Part shown: one piece after another, positions 1 to 6,666 of the stretch | How the letters are laid out: every line of letters begins with the position of its first letter | Position numbering within the stretch: position 1 is the first letter of the stretch | From: an uncultured Actinomycetes bacterium | GTDB lineage: Bacteria; Actinomycetota; Acidimicrobiia; Acidimicrobiales; RAAP-2 | Length of the DNA: 13,914 bases | Assembly: GCA_903893955.1 (NCBI GenBank) | Contig: CAITOG010000309.1 | Coordinates: forward strand, 1 to 13,914 | Direction: 5' to 3' | The notes under the pieces: model-generated | The model's input: the letters and a program-made list of their open reading frames with translations, nothing else | Databases searched by the model: none | What the model was told of the DNA's origin: nothing | Position numbers and translations under genes: made by a program

Positions 1-650
1 CGGGTCGTGAAGTTCTCGGTCGTGAGCCTGATCAGAATGGTCTGGTCGACTGCCTGGCCGTTTTCGGTGTCCTGGTAGCCGCGTGGGACCACCGTCACCA
101 CGCCACCTGGCGCCAGGTCGGAGGTCTTGATGGGGCGACCGGTCTGGTCGACGAGGTAGGACCCCGTCTTCCAGTCAGTGGAATCGAGGGTCTTGCCCGG
201 CAGCGGTCCGAGCGAACGGATCAGCGGGAATGCGAACACCACACCGAAGGCGCCGAGGCCAGCGGCGGCGATGCCGCCGAGGAGCTTGCGACGGCCGAGG
301 ATCCCACCACCGCGCTGCACGACTGCTGCATCGAAGGCCTCTCGCTCCTCGTCGGTCGAGCGCGGGTCGTGGCGCTCTTCGACGAAAGGTCCCTTTGGCA
401 TCAGGTACTTGCCCCAGGCGGTGATGCCGAAGCCGAGCAGCAGGACGCCGGTGCCGAGGGTCACGCCGTAGACCCATGGGTCGGCGTTGAACCAGTAGGC
501 GACACCGAAGCCGATGATCCCGATGAGACCGACGATCATCGCCAGAGCGATGACTCGCTCCATGCGCTCGGGGTTCCTCGCCAACGGCTGCATGTGCGGA
601 TCATCCGCTGTGGCCGTGGTGATCGAGACGGGGGTGCGATCGTCGCTCAC
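1..650 (-). CDS. qcrA: Ubiquinol/menaquinol-cytochrome c reductase Rieske iron-sulfur subunit QcrA (partial, C-terminus outside window)
   Basis: Rieske subunit of the actinobacterial cytochrome bcc complex, which passes electrons from menaquinol to the QcrC hemes. The gene starts with GTG at 650 and runs off the left edge, so 216 residues are visible and the 2Fe-2S ligand motifs (CxH, CxxH) are not. Seen: a hydrophilic N-terminus, hydrophobic segments at about residues 32-53, 59-79 and 123-145, and an RR motif (GRRKLLGG, 119-126) just before the third segment. Three N-terminal membrane helices with a Tat-like signal in the third is the known actinobacterial QcrA topology; other bacterial Rieske proteins have one helix. 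The GTG overlaps the qcrC stop (GTGA), implying translational coupling. The identification rests on topology and gene order; qcrB is expected next, beyond the edge. Confidence 0.9.
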   Translation of the reverse strand, partial: MSDDRTPVSITTATADDPHMQPLARNPERMERVIALAMIVGLIGIIGFGVAYWFNADPWVYGVTLGTGVLLLGFGITAWGKYLMPKGPFVEERHDPRSTDEEREAFDAAVVQRGGGILGRRKLLGGIAAAGLGAFGVVFAFPLIRSLGPLPGKTLDSTDWKTGSYLVDQTGRPIKTSDLAPGGVVTVVPRGYQDTENGQAVDQTILIRLTTENFTT

Positions 651-1633
651 GTGCGGTCTCCGATCCAGAATCCGATGAGTGCGAGGAGGCCAACACCGAG
701 CGCCAGGCCGACGAAGCCCTCAGCCACAGGACCGAGCCCGCCGAGGCCGAAGCCACCAGGGTTGGTCGGGTGCTGGATGTGGATCGTCACGTAGCCGACG
801 ACGCTGCGGACCTGCTGATCTGTCAGATTGCCGGTGAACCTCGGCATGTTGCCGGGCCCAGTCCGGATCGCCTCAGCCACCTGGGTGGCCGGGATATTGC
901 GGAGGCTCGGGGCGTAGGTGTTCGAGGCCAGAGCGTCACCACCACCAGTGATGGTGTGGCAGGCGGCGCAGTTGAGCGCGAAGAGCGAGAAGCCCTGCGC
1001 CACATCTGAGTTCTTGACGTCGTGGACCACAGGGACGAACGGGGTGGCGGGGGCGAGGGAGTTCACCCATGCAGCGATCGCGAGCGCCTGGGTCTGGGTG
1101 AGCTTTGGATTCTTGCGCACCGCCTGGACCTGACGCGGGTCGGCAGCAGGCATCCGACCAGAGGAGATCCAGAAGTCGATGGTCGCTGGGCCGAGCCCTC
1201 GAAGGTTCGGGTAGGCACCAGGGGTGCCAGCCGCTGGCACCCCGTTGGCACGAACGCCGTGACAACTCGCACAGTTCTGCTGGTAGAGCGCCTCACCAAG
1301 GGGGATCAGCGCCTTGGGCGGCGCCACGTAGGTGATGTCTCGGTTGCCGTAGGCAACCAGCGAGCCGCTCCTGAAGACCCGGAGGGTCGAGTTGGCGGTG
1401 CCGGCGTTCTTGACCGACGTCTGGTAGGCGGGGGCGGGGGTCGAGACCGGCGATGCGGCGACCTGCGCGTTGGCCGCAGTCACGTTCGAGCTGATGACAA
1501 GCGGCGTGGTCGTGGACGTGTCTGCTGCGCCTGAGCGGCCGCCAGTGAAGAGCACGAGCGCAGTCAGGCATGTGATGGTCAGGACCATCACAGGCAGCAG
1601 GAGTCGGCGGAATGTCGAGAGTCTGTTGGTCAT
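647..1633 (-). CDS. qcrC: Di-heme cytochrome c subunit QcrC of the cytochrome bcc complex
   Basis: Membrane-anchored di-heme cytochrome c that carries electrons from the Rieske protein directly to cytochrome aa3 oxidase, replacing a soluble cytochrome c. I chose the ATG at 1633 (MTNRLSTFRR..., 328 residues), two bases after the ctaE stop; an upstream in-frame ATG at 1675 would overlap ctaE by 40 bases. Seen: N-terminal membrane anchor at about residues 10-30; two CxxCH heme motifs (CASCH at 121-125, CAACH at 222-226); candidate axial methionines in SGRMPA (Met161) and GNMPRF (Met263); a C-terminal helix at about 296-321. The order and spacing match mycobacterial QcrC. Unusual is a Ser/Thr/Ala/Pro-rich stretch of about 80 residues between the anchor and the first heme, clearly longer than I recall for mycobacterial QcrC. 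The 3' end overlaps qcrA by 4 bases. Confidence 0.96.
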   Translation of the reverse strand: MTNRLSTFRRLLLPVMVLTITCLTALVLFTGGRSGAADTSTTTPLVISSNVTAANAQVAASPVSTPAPAYQTSVKNAGTANSTLRVFRSGSLVAYGNRDITYVAPPKALIPLGEALYQQNCASCHGVRANGVPAAGTPGAYPNLRGLGPATIDFWISSGRMPAADPRQVQAVRKNPKLTQTQALAIAAWVNSLAPATPFVPVVHDVKNSDVAQGFSLFALNCAACHTITGGGDALASNTYAPSLRNIPATQVAEAIRTGPGNMPRFTGNLTDQQVRSVVGYVTIHIQHPTNPGGFGLGGLGPVAEGFVGLALGVGLLALIGFWIGDRT

Positions 1634-1635
1634 GA

Positions 1636-2235
1636 TCACTTCAGCAAGAAGAGGCATGCGTAGAGGCCGACCCAAACGACGTCCACGAAGTGCCAGTAGT
1701 AGGAAACACCCTGGAAGGCAGCCAGCTCACCAGGGTCGCCGCCCTGCTTGCCGCGCATCCGGCCGAGGAGGAGGACCATGGCCAAGAGGCCGATGAACAC
1801 GTGGAGGCCGTGGATGCCGGTGGTGATGAAGAACACCGAGCCGTAGGAGTTCGTGTACCAGCGGGTGGTGATGTGGGTCCACTCATAGACCTGGTTCCCG
1901 AGGAACAGCGCGCCCATGATCAATGACACGATGATCCACTGCTTGGCCTGGCGACGCTCGTTGTGCTCAGCGTGCCACACCGCCATCCACATCGTGCCTG
2001 ATGAGGCGACGAGGATGATCGTGAAGATGCCGGCCTGGAGGGTATCGAGCTCGGTGCCGACTGGCGGCCACGCGGCAAGGTGCGCCCTGATTGTGAAGAG
2101 GGCGGCGAAGAGTCCGGAGAAGAACATCAGCTCGGAACCGAGCCAAATCATCACTCCGATTGCCAGCATCGGCGGCCGATCGTGAACGATCTTTTGCCGC
2201 TGTGCCGGGGGGGCTGCAGACACTGCGTTGGTCAC
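1636..2235 (-). CDS. ctaE: Cytochrome c oxidase (aa3) subunit III
   Basis: Integral membrane subunit III of the heme-copper oxidase; it binds no metal but stabilises subunit I and proton uptake. The start is GTG at 2235 (VTNAVSAAPP...), supported by a GGAAAG ribosome site at 2247-2242, six bases upstream; this gives 199 residues. The frame stays open upstream, but that extension runs into the end of helD and is not family-like. Seen: five hydrophobic segments as in short actinobacterial subunits; a conserved Glu in WLGSELMFF (Glu35); TTGIHGLHV near 138-146; and the C-terminal signature YYWHFVDVVW followed by a final helix. It is followed after two bases by qcrC, the standard actinobacterial order for the bcc-aa3 supercomplex. 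It may be read with the helD transcript, since only 40 bases separate them and no terminator is visible. Confidence 0.96.
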   Translation of the reverse strand: MTNAVSAAPPAQRQKIVHDRPPMLAIGVMIWLGSELMFFSGLFAALFTIRAHLAAWPPVGTELDTLQAGIFTIILVASSGTMWMAVWHAEHNERRQAKQWIIVSLIMGALFLGNQVYEWTHITTRWYTNSYGSVFFITTGIHGLHVFIGLLAMVLLLGRMRGKQGGDPGELAAFQGVSYYWHFVDVVWVGLYACLFLLK

Positions 2236-2275
2236 GAGACTCTTTCCTAGTTCAACCGGATGGGTCAGCGCCAAA

Positions 2276-4585
2276 TTAGCGGGTGGCGACGGCGTCGTCG
2301 ACGACCCTGTCGACGATGGGGAGATCCACAGGGAAGGGTCGCGACCCAACCGTGCGGAGCCGTCTCGTCGGTCGTGTCATGGCCACGTAGAGCGAACGGA
2401 GGCCCCTGCTCGTCGGCTGCTCGTCCCTCGACGTCCGGCTGGCGATCTCGGCTGGCTCGACGACCACCACACCATCGAACTCGAGCCCGTTGGCCTGCTG
2501 CGCGTCGAGCAGCACGAGCGGCGCAGAGAGCCCTGGCCCGCTGAACTGGGTCGGGTCGACGACGTCGACGCCAGCGAGCTCGAATGCATCTCGAAGTGGC
2601 GCGAGGAACCGTCGTGGGGCCAGCACTGCCACGTGGCCGGGGGCAACCAGCGACGCCTCCTCGACGGCGCCGGAGACGACGGCAGCGATGAGCTCGTCGG
2701 CGGGAACCTGCTCGAGGGTCGGTGCTGTGCCCGCCCGACGCACCGGAGTCGGGGCATCGAGGCCAAGTTCGGCTGCGGCGAGGACATGACGAGAGACCTC
2801 GATGACCTCTGCGGGGGTTCGATAACTGACGGTGAGCTCCACGACGTGAGGTGGGCGCCGGGGTGCCAGGTGCGTCAAGACGTCGTCCCAGCTGGTGGGA
2901 GCCCATGGACCAGATGCCTGTGCGATGTCGCCCACCACAGTCATCGAGCCCGACAGCGACCGACGGTGCAGCATCCGAAGCTGCATCGGGGTCAGGTCCT
3001 GGATCTCGTCGACCACGATGTGCCCGAAGGCCACCAGCTCGTCGGCATTGCGCTCCGCGGGAGCCTCGGCACCATCGAGCCCCTGTGGCCACCCAGCCGG
3101 GTCGCGAACCTCCTTGCGACGGCGTTCACGTCCCGGACGTCTCGGGCCAAGCAGCGCCTGTGCCTCATCGATCAGCGCCACGTCAGCGGCGGTCCACGCT
3201 ACGTCGTCAAGCGATGCAGATCGAGGGCGGGCAAGCAGGAGACACTCGTCGTCGCTCAGCAGGTCCTGGCCCGCCGTCTTGAGCAGGGGGGCCGCGCCGA
3301 AGAGATCGTGGAGAAGCTCGTGTGGGCTCAATCGGGGCCACATGCGATGGATCGCCTCTTTGAACTCGCCGGTGCGACGGACCTGCGAGGAGAAGTCACG
3401 CAGGTCAAACTCCTCGTCGATCAGCTCGGAGCCGCGTCGTCCTCGATACTGCTCTGCGAGCAGCGCGATGAGCTCGGTCTCGACGATCCGGCGCCGGGCG
3501 TTGTGAGTGCCACCGCGCCGGCGAGCGCGGCGGATGACCTCGGCTGTCGCCGACGCCGTGAGTCGCAGTGTCGTCGCACCGATCGGGATCGAGGCGTCCT
3601 CTCGGAGCGGCCGCTGCCTGGTCTTGATGGCACGCTCGATGAATCGCACCATGCGTGGATCGCCCTTGAGCCGCTCGACGTCCTCAGGGTCACGACCGGT
3701 CACCTTCACCAGCGGCACCAGCCCGCTGATCGTCGACAGCGTGACACCGGTCTCGCCGAGCGAGGGCAGGACTTGCTCGATGTAGCGAAGGAACAGAGGG
3801 TTCGGGCCGACCACCAGGACCCCTTGGCGCTCGAGCGGAAAGCGATGCGTGTAAAGCAGGTAGGCCGCTCGATGCAGCGCCACCGCCGTCTTGCCCGTCC
3901 CTGGGCCACCCTGGACGACCAGCACGCCAGGCAGGCCCGCCCGGATGATCTCGTCCTGCTCGGCCTGGATGGTCCCGACGATGTCACCCATCTGCCCGGT
4001 CCTGGCCTGACCGAGCGCCGCCAACAGTGCCCCCGGTCCGCCCAGAGCGAAGCCGACGTCCTCGAGGCTCTCGCCCCCGTCGCCGCCGACGGTCGGCGGT
4101 GCTGCTGGCACGGACCCTGCCACGAAGAACTCGTCCTCGACGCCCGTCACCAACCGTCGGCTCACCGCGAGGTGCCGACGACGCACCAATCCCTGGGGAT
4201 CAAGGCCGGTGGCGCGGTAGAAGGGTTCGGCCACCGGAGCCCGCCAGTCCACGATCATCGGCTCCCGGCGTTCGTCGGAAACCGCAAGTCGACCGATGTG
4301 GAAGATCTCTGGTGATCGGTGGGGCTCATCGCTCGCCACGTCGATTCGACCAAAGGTCAGTGCCTGGTCGCCGACCTCGAGGTGCTCGAGCCGAGCGAGG
4401 CTGGTACGCACGACGATGTCGCGCTCGGTTCGAGATTGGAACGTGCCCCCTCGGCCTGTGTCGAGGACGCCATCGAGCATGGCCTGCGCTTCGGAGCGCA
4501 TCCAGTCGAGCGCCACGTAGGCGCGGTCCAAGAAGGCTTGCTCCTCGGCGATCTCACGCTCGGTCGACACAGTCAGGCCATGCAC
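2276..4585 (-). CDS. helD: HelD-family RNA polymerase recycling ATPase (UvrD/Rep-like SF1 fold)
   Basis: HelD-type proteins release RNA polymerase from stalled or terminated complexes, inserting an N-terminal coiled coil into the secondary channel and using ATP to leave. Of 769 residues (usual length for the actinobacterial class), these are seen: charged, helix-prone N-terminus (1-80); Q-like motif QAEQDEIIR (207-215); Walker A GGPGTGKT (226-233); LIDEAQALLG (471-480), typical of HelD proteins; Walker B VVDEIQD (524-530); motif III VGDIAQ (551-556); motif IV VSYRTP (586-591); LEFDGVVVVE (701-710); and motif VI LYVAMTRPT (732-740). Start ATG at 4585 follows a GAGGAAGG ribosome site. Some actinobacterial relatives (HelR) confer rifamycin tolerance and carry a rifamycin-associated element upstream; I see no convincing copy. 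It is divergent from hemE and lies upstream of ctaE on the same strand. It is not a UvrD repair helicase: the N-terminus and LIDEA motif argue against that. Confidence 0.92.
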   Translation of the reverse strand: MHGLTVSTEREIAEEQAFLDRAYVALDWMRSEAQAMLDGVLDTGRGGTFQSRTERDIVVRTSLARLEHLEVGDQALTFGRIDVASDEPHRSPEIFHIGRLAVSDERREPMIVDWRAPVAEPFYRATGLDPQGLVRRRHLAVSRRLVTGVEDEFFVAGSVPAAPPTVGGDGGESLEDVGFALGGPGALLAALGQARTGQMGDIVGTIQAEQDEIIRAGLPGVLVVQGGPGTGKTAVALHRAAYLLYTHRFPLERQGVLVVGPNPLFLRYIEQVLPSLGETGVTLSTISGLVPLVKVTGRDPEDVERLKGDPRMVRFIERAIKTRQRPLREDASIPIGATTLRLTASATAEVIRRARRRGGTHNARRRIVETELIALLAEQYRGRRGSELIDEEFDLRDFSSQVRRTGEFKEAIHRMWPRLSPHELLHDLFGAAPLLKTAGQDLLSDDECLLLARPRSASLDDVAWTAADVALIDEAQALLGPRRPGRERRRKEVRDPAGWPQGLDGAEAPAERNADELVAFGHIVVDEIQDLTPMQLRMLHRRSLSGSMTVVGDIAQASGPWAPTSWDDVLTHLAPRRPPHVVELTVSYRTPAEVIEVSRHVLAAAELGLDAPTPVRRAGTAPTLEQVPADELIAAVVSGAVEEASLVAPGHVAVLAPRRFLAPLRDAFELAGVDVVDPTQFSGPGLSAPLVLLDAQQANGLEFDGVVVVEPAEIASRTSRDEQPTSRGLRSLYVAMTRPTRRLRTVGSRPFPVDLPIVDRVVDDAVATR

Positions 4586-4601
4586 CTTCCTCGTTCAGGG
4601 A

Positions 4602-4614
4602 ACCCTTAAGACTA
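4602..4614 (-). promoter_or_regulatory. Possible helD promoter (-10 box TAGTCT)
   Basis: On the minus strand TAGTCT (4614-4609) matches the actinobacterial TANNNT -10 pattern. A start site near 4602 would leave a short leader carrying the GAGGAAGG ribosome site before the helD ATG at 4585. I see no good -35 match. The box is the only plausible one in the 108-base divergent region on this strand, but a six-base match is weak evidence. Confidence 0.3.
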
Positions 4615-4660
4615 GTCCGCACGCCGCAGCCTGATCCGGTGGGGCGGCGGTCTGCACCCC

Positions 4661-4674
4661 TACAGTGGACGCCA
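4661..4674 (+). promoter_or_regulatory. Putative leaderless-type promoter for the hem operon (-10 box TACAGT)
   Basis: TACAGT at 4661-4666 fits the TANNNT -10 pattern and is followed by seven bases and then ATG (4674-4676). In Actinomycetota this geometry is typical of leaderless transcripts, where the A of the ATG is the first transcribed base. No -35 match is evident, which is common in GC-rich actinobacteria. The ATG does not open hemE (it is out of frame with it) but a 7-codon ORF ending on the hemE start. Confidence 0.45.
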
Positions 4675-4697
4675 TGACCAACAGGCCAGCCCAGTGA
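4674..4697 (+). CDS. Candidate 7-codon leader ORF (MTNRPAQ) coupled to hemE
   Basis: An ATG seven bases after a -10-like box opens a reading frame of seven codons, MTNRPAQ, whose TGA (4695-4697) overlaps the hemE GTG (4694-4696) in a GTGA arrangement. The same kind of stop-start overlap joins the later genes of this operon, where coupling is usual. The hemE GTG has only a weak ribosome site (ACAGG, 4681-4685), so ribosomes finishing the leader ORF could supply initiation. The peptide itself has no recognisable function and no regulatory codon run. It could be chance; conservation in relatives is the test. Confidence 0.35.
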   Translation: MTNRPAQ

Positions 4698-5761
4698 GCG
4701 ACGCGCCAGCGTCCAGCCCCTTCCTCGCAGCAGCCCACGGCGAGCGGCCATCGAGAGCCCCGGTGTGGTTCATGCGTCAGGCAGGTCGATCGCTGCCCGA
4801 GTACCGAGCGACACGGGGCACCGGCTCGATCTTGGATGCCATCGCCCAGCCCGAGATTGCCGCCGAAGTCACCCTCCAACCCGTGCGGCGCTATGGCGTC
4901 GACGCAGCAGTGCTCTTCTCGGACATCGTGGTGCCGGTCCATGCCATCGGATTCGGGATCGACGTCGTCCCCGGCCGAGGTCCTGTCGCTGAGCAGCCCT
5001 TCTCCTCTGCTGCCGACCTCGAACGGCTCAGGCCGCTCGAGGCAGAGGTCGACATCCCCTATGTGATCGAGACCGTCAAGATCGCTCGGGCTGAGCTCGA
5101 CCCGGCCATCTGCCCGCTCCTTGGCTTTGCCGGTGCTCCTTTCACAGTGGCGAGCTATCTCGTCGAAGGCGGACCCTCGAAGACCTTCGCCAAGGTCAAG
5201 GCGCTCATGCACTCCGATCCAGCCCTGTGGGAGCAGCTCGTCGACCGCCTGGCTGACCTGGCCATCGCCTTCGTGACCGCGCAGGTCACCGCAGGTGCCC
5301 AGGCTGTGCAGCTCTTCGATTCCTGGGCCGGCGCGCTCAGCCCGTCGGAGTACCGTCGCTTCGCACTGCCAGCCGCAACCAAGGTGATGGCAGCTGTTGG
5401 CGAGCTCGGGGTCCCCCGCATCATCTTCGGCGTCGGTACCGGCGAGCTCTTGGCCGACATGGCGACGAGCGGCGCTGACGTGGTCGGCGTCGACTGGCGG
5501 GTGCCGCTCGACGCTGCTGCGGCCCGAGTTGGCAACCTGCCGCTCCAGGGCAACCTCGACCCCGCCCTCTGCCTCGCTCCCGTCGAGGTGGCCGAGGAGG
5601 CAGCTCGCGACGTGCTGCGTCGAGGCGCAGCGGCCCCGGGTCACATCTTCAATCTCGGCCACGGTGTGCTGCCAGAGACCGATCCAGGAGTCCTTGGCGC
5701 CATCGTCGAGCTCGTCCACGCTGAGGGACTCACGCTCAGAGACCAGGGGGTTCCACAATGA
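4694..5761 (+). CDS. hemE: Uroporphyrinogen decarboxylase HemE
   Basis: Cytosolic cofactor-free enzyme that removes four carboxyl groups from uroporphyrinogen III to give coproporphyrinogen III. It has 355 residues, normal length. Seen: signature PVWFMRQAGRSLPEYR near 23-38 with substrate-binding Arg28 and Arg32; the catalytic Asp77 in LFSDIVVP; GFAGAPFTVASY with Tyr155; FDSWAG with Ser210; and NLGHGVLPETDP with His323. These line up with the known active-site residues of the family (Arg37, Arg41, Asp86, Tyr164, Ser219 and His339 in the human enzyme). The start is GTG at 4694 (MSDAPASSPFLAAAHGE...), the only one that gives a family-like N-terminus; the upstream ATG at 4674 is in another frame. 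It is the first main gene of a plus-strand operon, and its TGA overlaps the hemH ATG (ATGA). Confidence 0.97.
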   Translation: MSDAPASSPFLAAAHGERPSRAPVWFMRQAGRSLPEYRATRGTGSILDAIAQPEIAAEVTLQPVRRYGVDAAVLFSDIVVPVHAIGFGIDVVPGRGPVAEQPFSSAADLERLRPLEAEVDIPYVIETVKIARAELDPAICPLLGFAGAPFTVASYLVEGGPSKTFAKVKALMHSDPALWEQLVDRLADLAIAFVTAQVTAGAQAVQLFDSWAGALSPSEYRRFALPAATKVMAAVGELGVPRIIFGVGTGELLADMATSGADVVGVDWRVPLDAAAARVGNLPLQGNLDPALCLAPVEVAEEAARDVLRRGAAAPGHIFNLGHGVLPETDPGVLGAIVELVHAEGLTLRDQGVPQ

Positions 5762-6666
5762 AGCAGACCGGTGTCCTCGTGATGGCATATGGCACACCTT
5801 CGAGCCGCGAGGAGGTCGAGCCGTACTACACGAAGATCCGTCACGGCCGACCGCCGACCGCCGAGCAGCTCGCCGACCTCGTGATGCGCTACGACGCCAT
5901 CGGGGGCATCAGCCCGCTCGCCGAGCGGACAGCCGCCCAGGTCGCAGGCATCGCCGCTGCTCTCGAGGAGCTCGTTCCCGGCGCCTTCGATGTTCGCTTC
6001 GGCTCGAAGTACACCGAGCCCTCGATCGAGCAGACCGCTGCGTCGTTCGTCGAGGATGGGTTCGAGAAGGTCATCGGCCTCGCCCTCACCCCTCATGGTG
6101 CCTCGATGAGCACTGGTGAGTACTTGGGCCGTGCCGAGACAGCACTCGACGGAAGAGCCGAGCTGATCAGGATCCCCTCCTGGCACGACACCGAGGGCTT
6201 CGATGAGCTTCTGGCGACGCGAGTCGTGTCGGCCCTCGACTCGCTGAGCGATGACGGCAACGAACCGCTCGTGCTCTTCACAGCGCACTCTTTGCCCGCT
6301 CGCATCCTCGAGCAGGGCGATCCCTATCCCGACCAGCTGGCCGAGTCCGCGCACGCCATCGCCGCCAAGGCGGGCGTGCAGCGCTACGAGGTGGCGTGGC
6401 AGAGCGCCGGCCGGACACCGGAGCCGTGGATCGGGCCGGACATCCTCGAAGTCATCGCAGGCCTCCCAGCGCGCGAGATCACCACCGTCGTGGTGTGCCC
6501 AGTCGGCTTCGTCTCCGACCACCTCGAGGTGCTCTACGACGTCGACATCGATGCGGCGAGAGTGGCTGAGGCCAATGGCGTCCGCCTCGTACGGACCGCC
6601 TCGCTGAACGACGACCCGACGTTCATGGAGATCCTTGCCCGAAGGATCATGGCGGCGGATCGCTGA
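5758..6666 (+). CDS. hemH: Ferrochelatase HemH (probably coproporphyrin ferrochelatase, CpfC)
   Basis: Inserts ferrous iron into a porphyrin; in Gram-positive lineages the substrate is usually coproporphyrin III, giving coproheme. It has 302 residues, at the short end like Bacillus HemH. Seen: N-terminal LVMAYGTP with Tyr11, equivalent to the Tyr that contacts the iron in CpfC enzymes; RYDAIGGISPL (44-54); the catalytic His177 in LFTAHSLP; and Glu257 in FVSDHLEVLYD. Many actinobacterial ferrochelatases hold a 2Fe-2S cluster through C-terminal cysteines; here Cys247 is the only cysteine, so the cluster is absent. The ATG overlaps the hemE stop and the TGA shares one base with the hemY ATG, so the three are co-translated. 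Substrate choice (copro- or protoporphyrin) is inferred from lineage, not proven. Confidence 0.95.
   Translation: MKQTGVLVMAYGTPSSREEVEPYYTKIRHGRPPTAEQLADLVMRYDAIGGISPLAERTAAQVAGIAAALEELVPGAFDVRFGSKYTEPSIEQTAASFVEDGFEKVIGLALTPHGASMSTGEYLGRAETALDGRAELIRIPSWHDTEGFDELLATRVVSALDSLSDDGNEPLVLFTAHSLPARILEQGDPYPDQLAESAHAIAAKAGVQRYEVAWQSAGRTPEPWIGPDILEVIAGLPAREITTVVVCPVGFVSDHLEVLYDVDIDAARVAEANGVRLVRTASLNDDPTFMEILARRIMAADR

Noticed and set aside
1634..1675. Longer N-terminus for QcrC starting at 1675
   Set aside because: It would overlap ctaE by 40 bases, and the extra 14 residues precede the membrane anchor with no family support; the ATG at 1633 sits two bases after the ctaE stop.
2294..2305. Perfect 12-base palindrome GTCGTCGACGAC near the end of helD
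   Set aside because: It encodes part of a Val-Asp-Asp stretch using favoured GTC/GAC codons; such palindromes are common here and no T-run makes it a terminator.
2236..2349. Longer N-terminus for CtaE starting at 2349
   Set aside because: The added residues lie within the end of helD, are low-complexity, and ignore the good ribosome site before the GTG at 2235.
2228..4315. A 695-codon open frame on the plus strand, opposite helD
   Set aside because: It lies wholly antisense to a gene with every HelD motif, has no recognisable domain, and such long antisense frames are expected in GC-rich coding DNA.
4641..4660. G- and C-rich imperfect inverted repeat (GGGGTGC...CGCCCC on the minus strand) upstream of helD, considered as a rifamycin-associated element
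   Set aside because: The arms match poorly and the sequence does not resemble the element as I remember it; base composition is enough to explain it.
4595..5797. A 400-codon open frame on the minus strand, opposite hemE and the divergent promoter region
   Set aside because: It covers the promoter region and all of hemE in antisense; its composition is that of a codon-bias shadow and no motif is visible.
5641..6522. A 293-codon minus-strand open frame opposite hemH
   Set aside because: Antisense shadow of a well-identified ferrochelatase with catalytic His and Glu in place.
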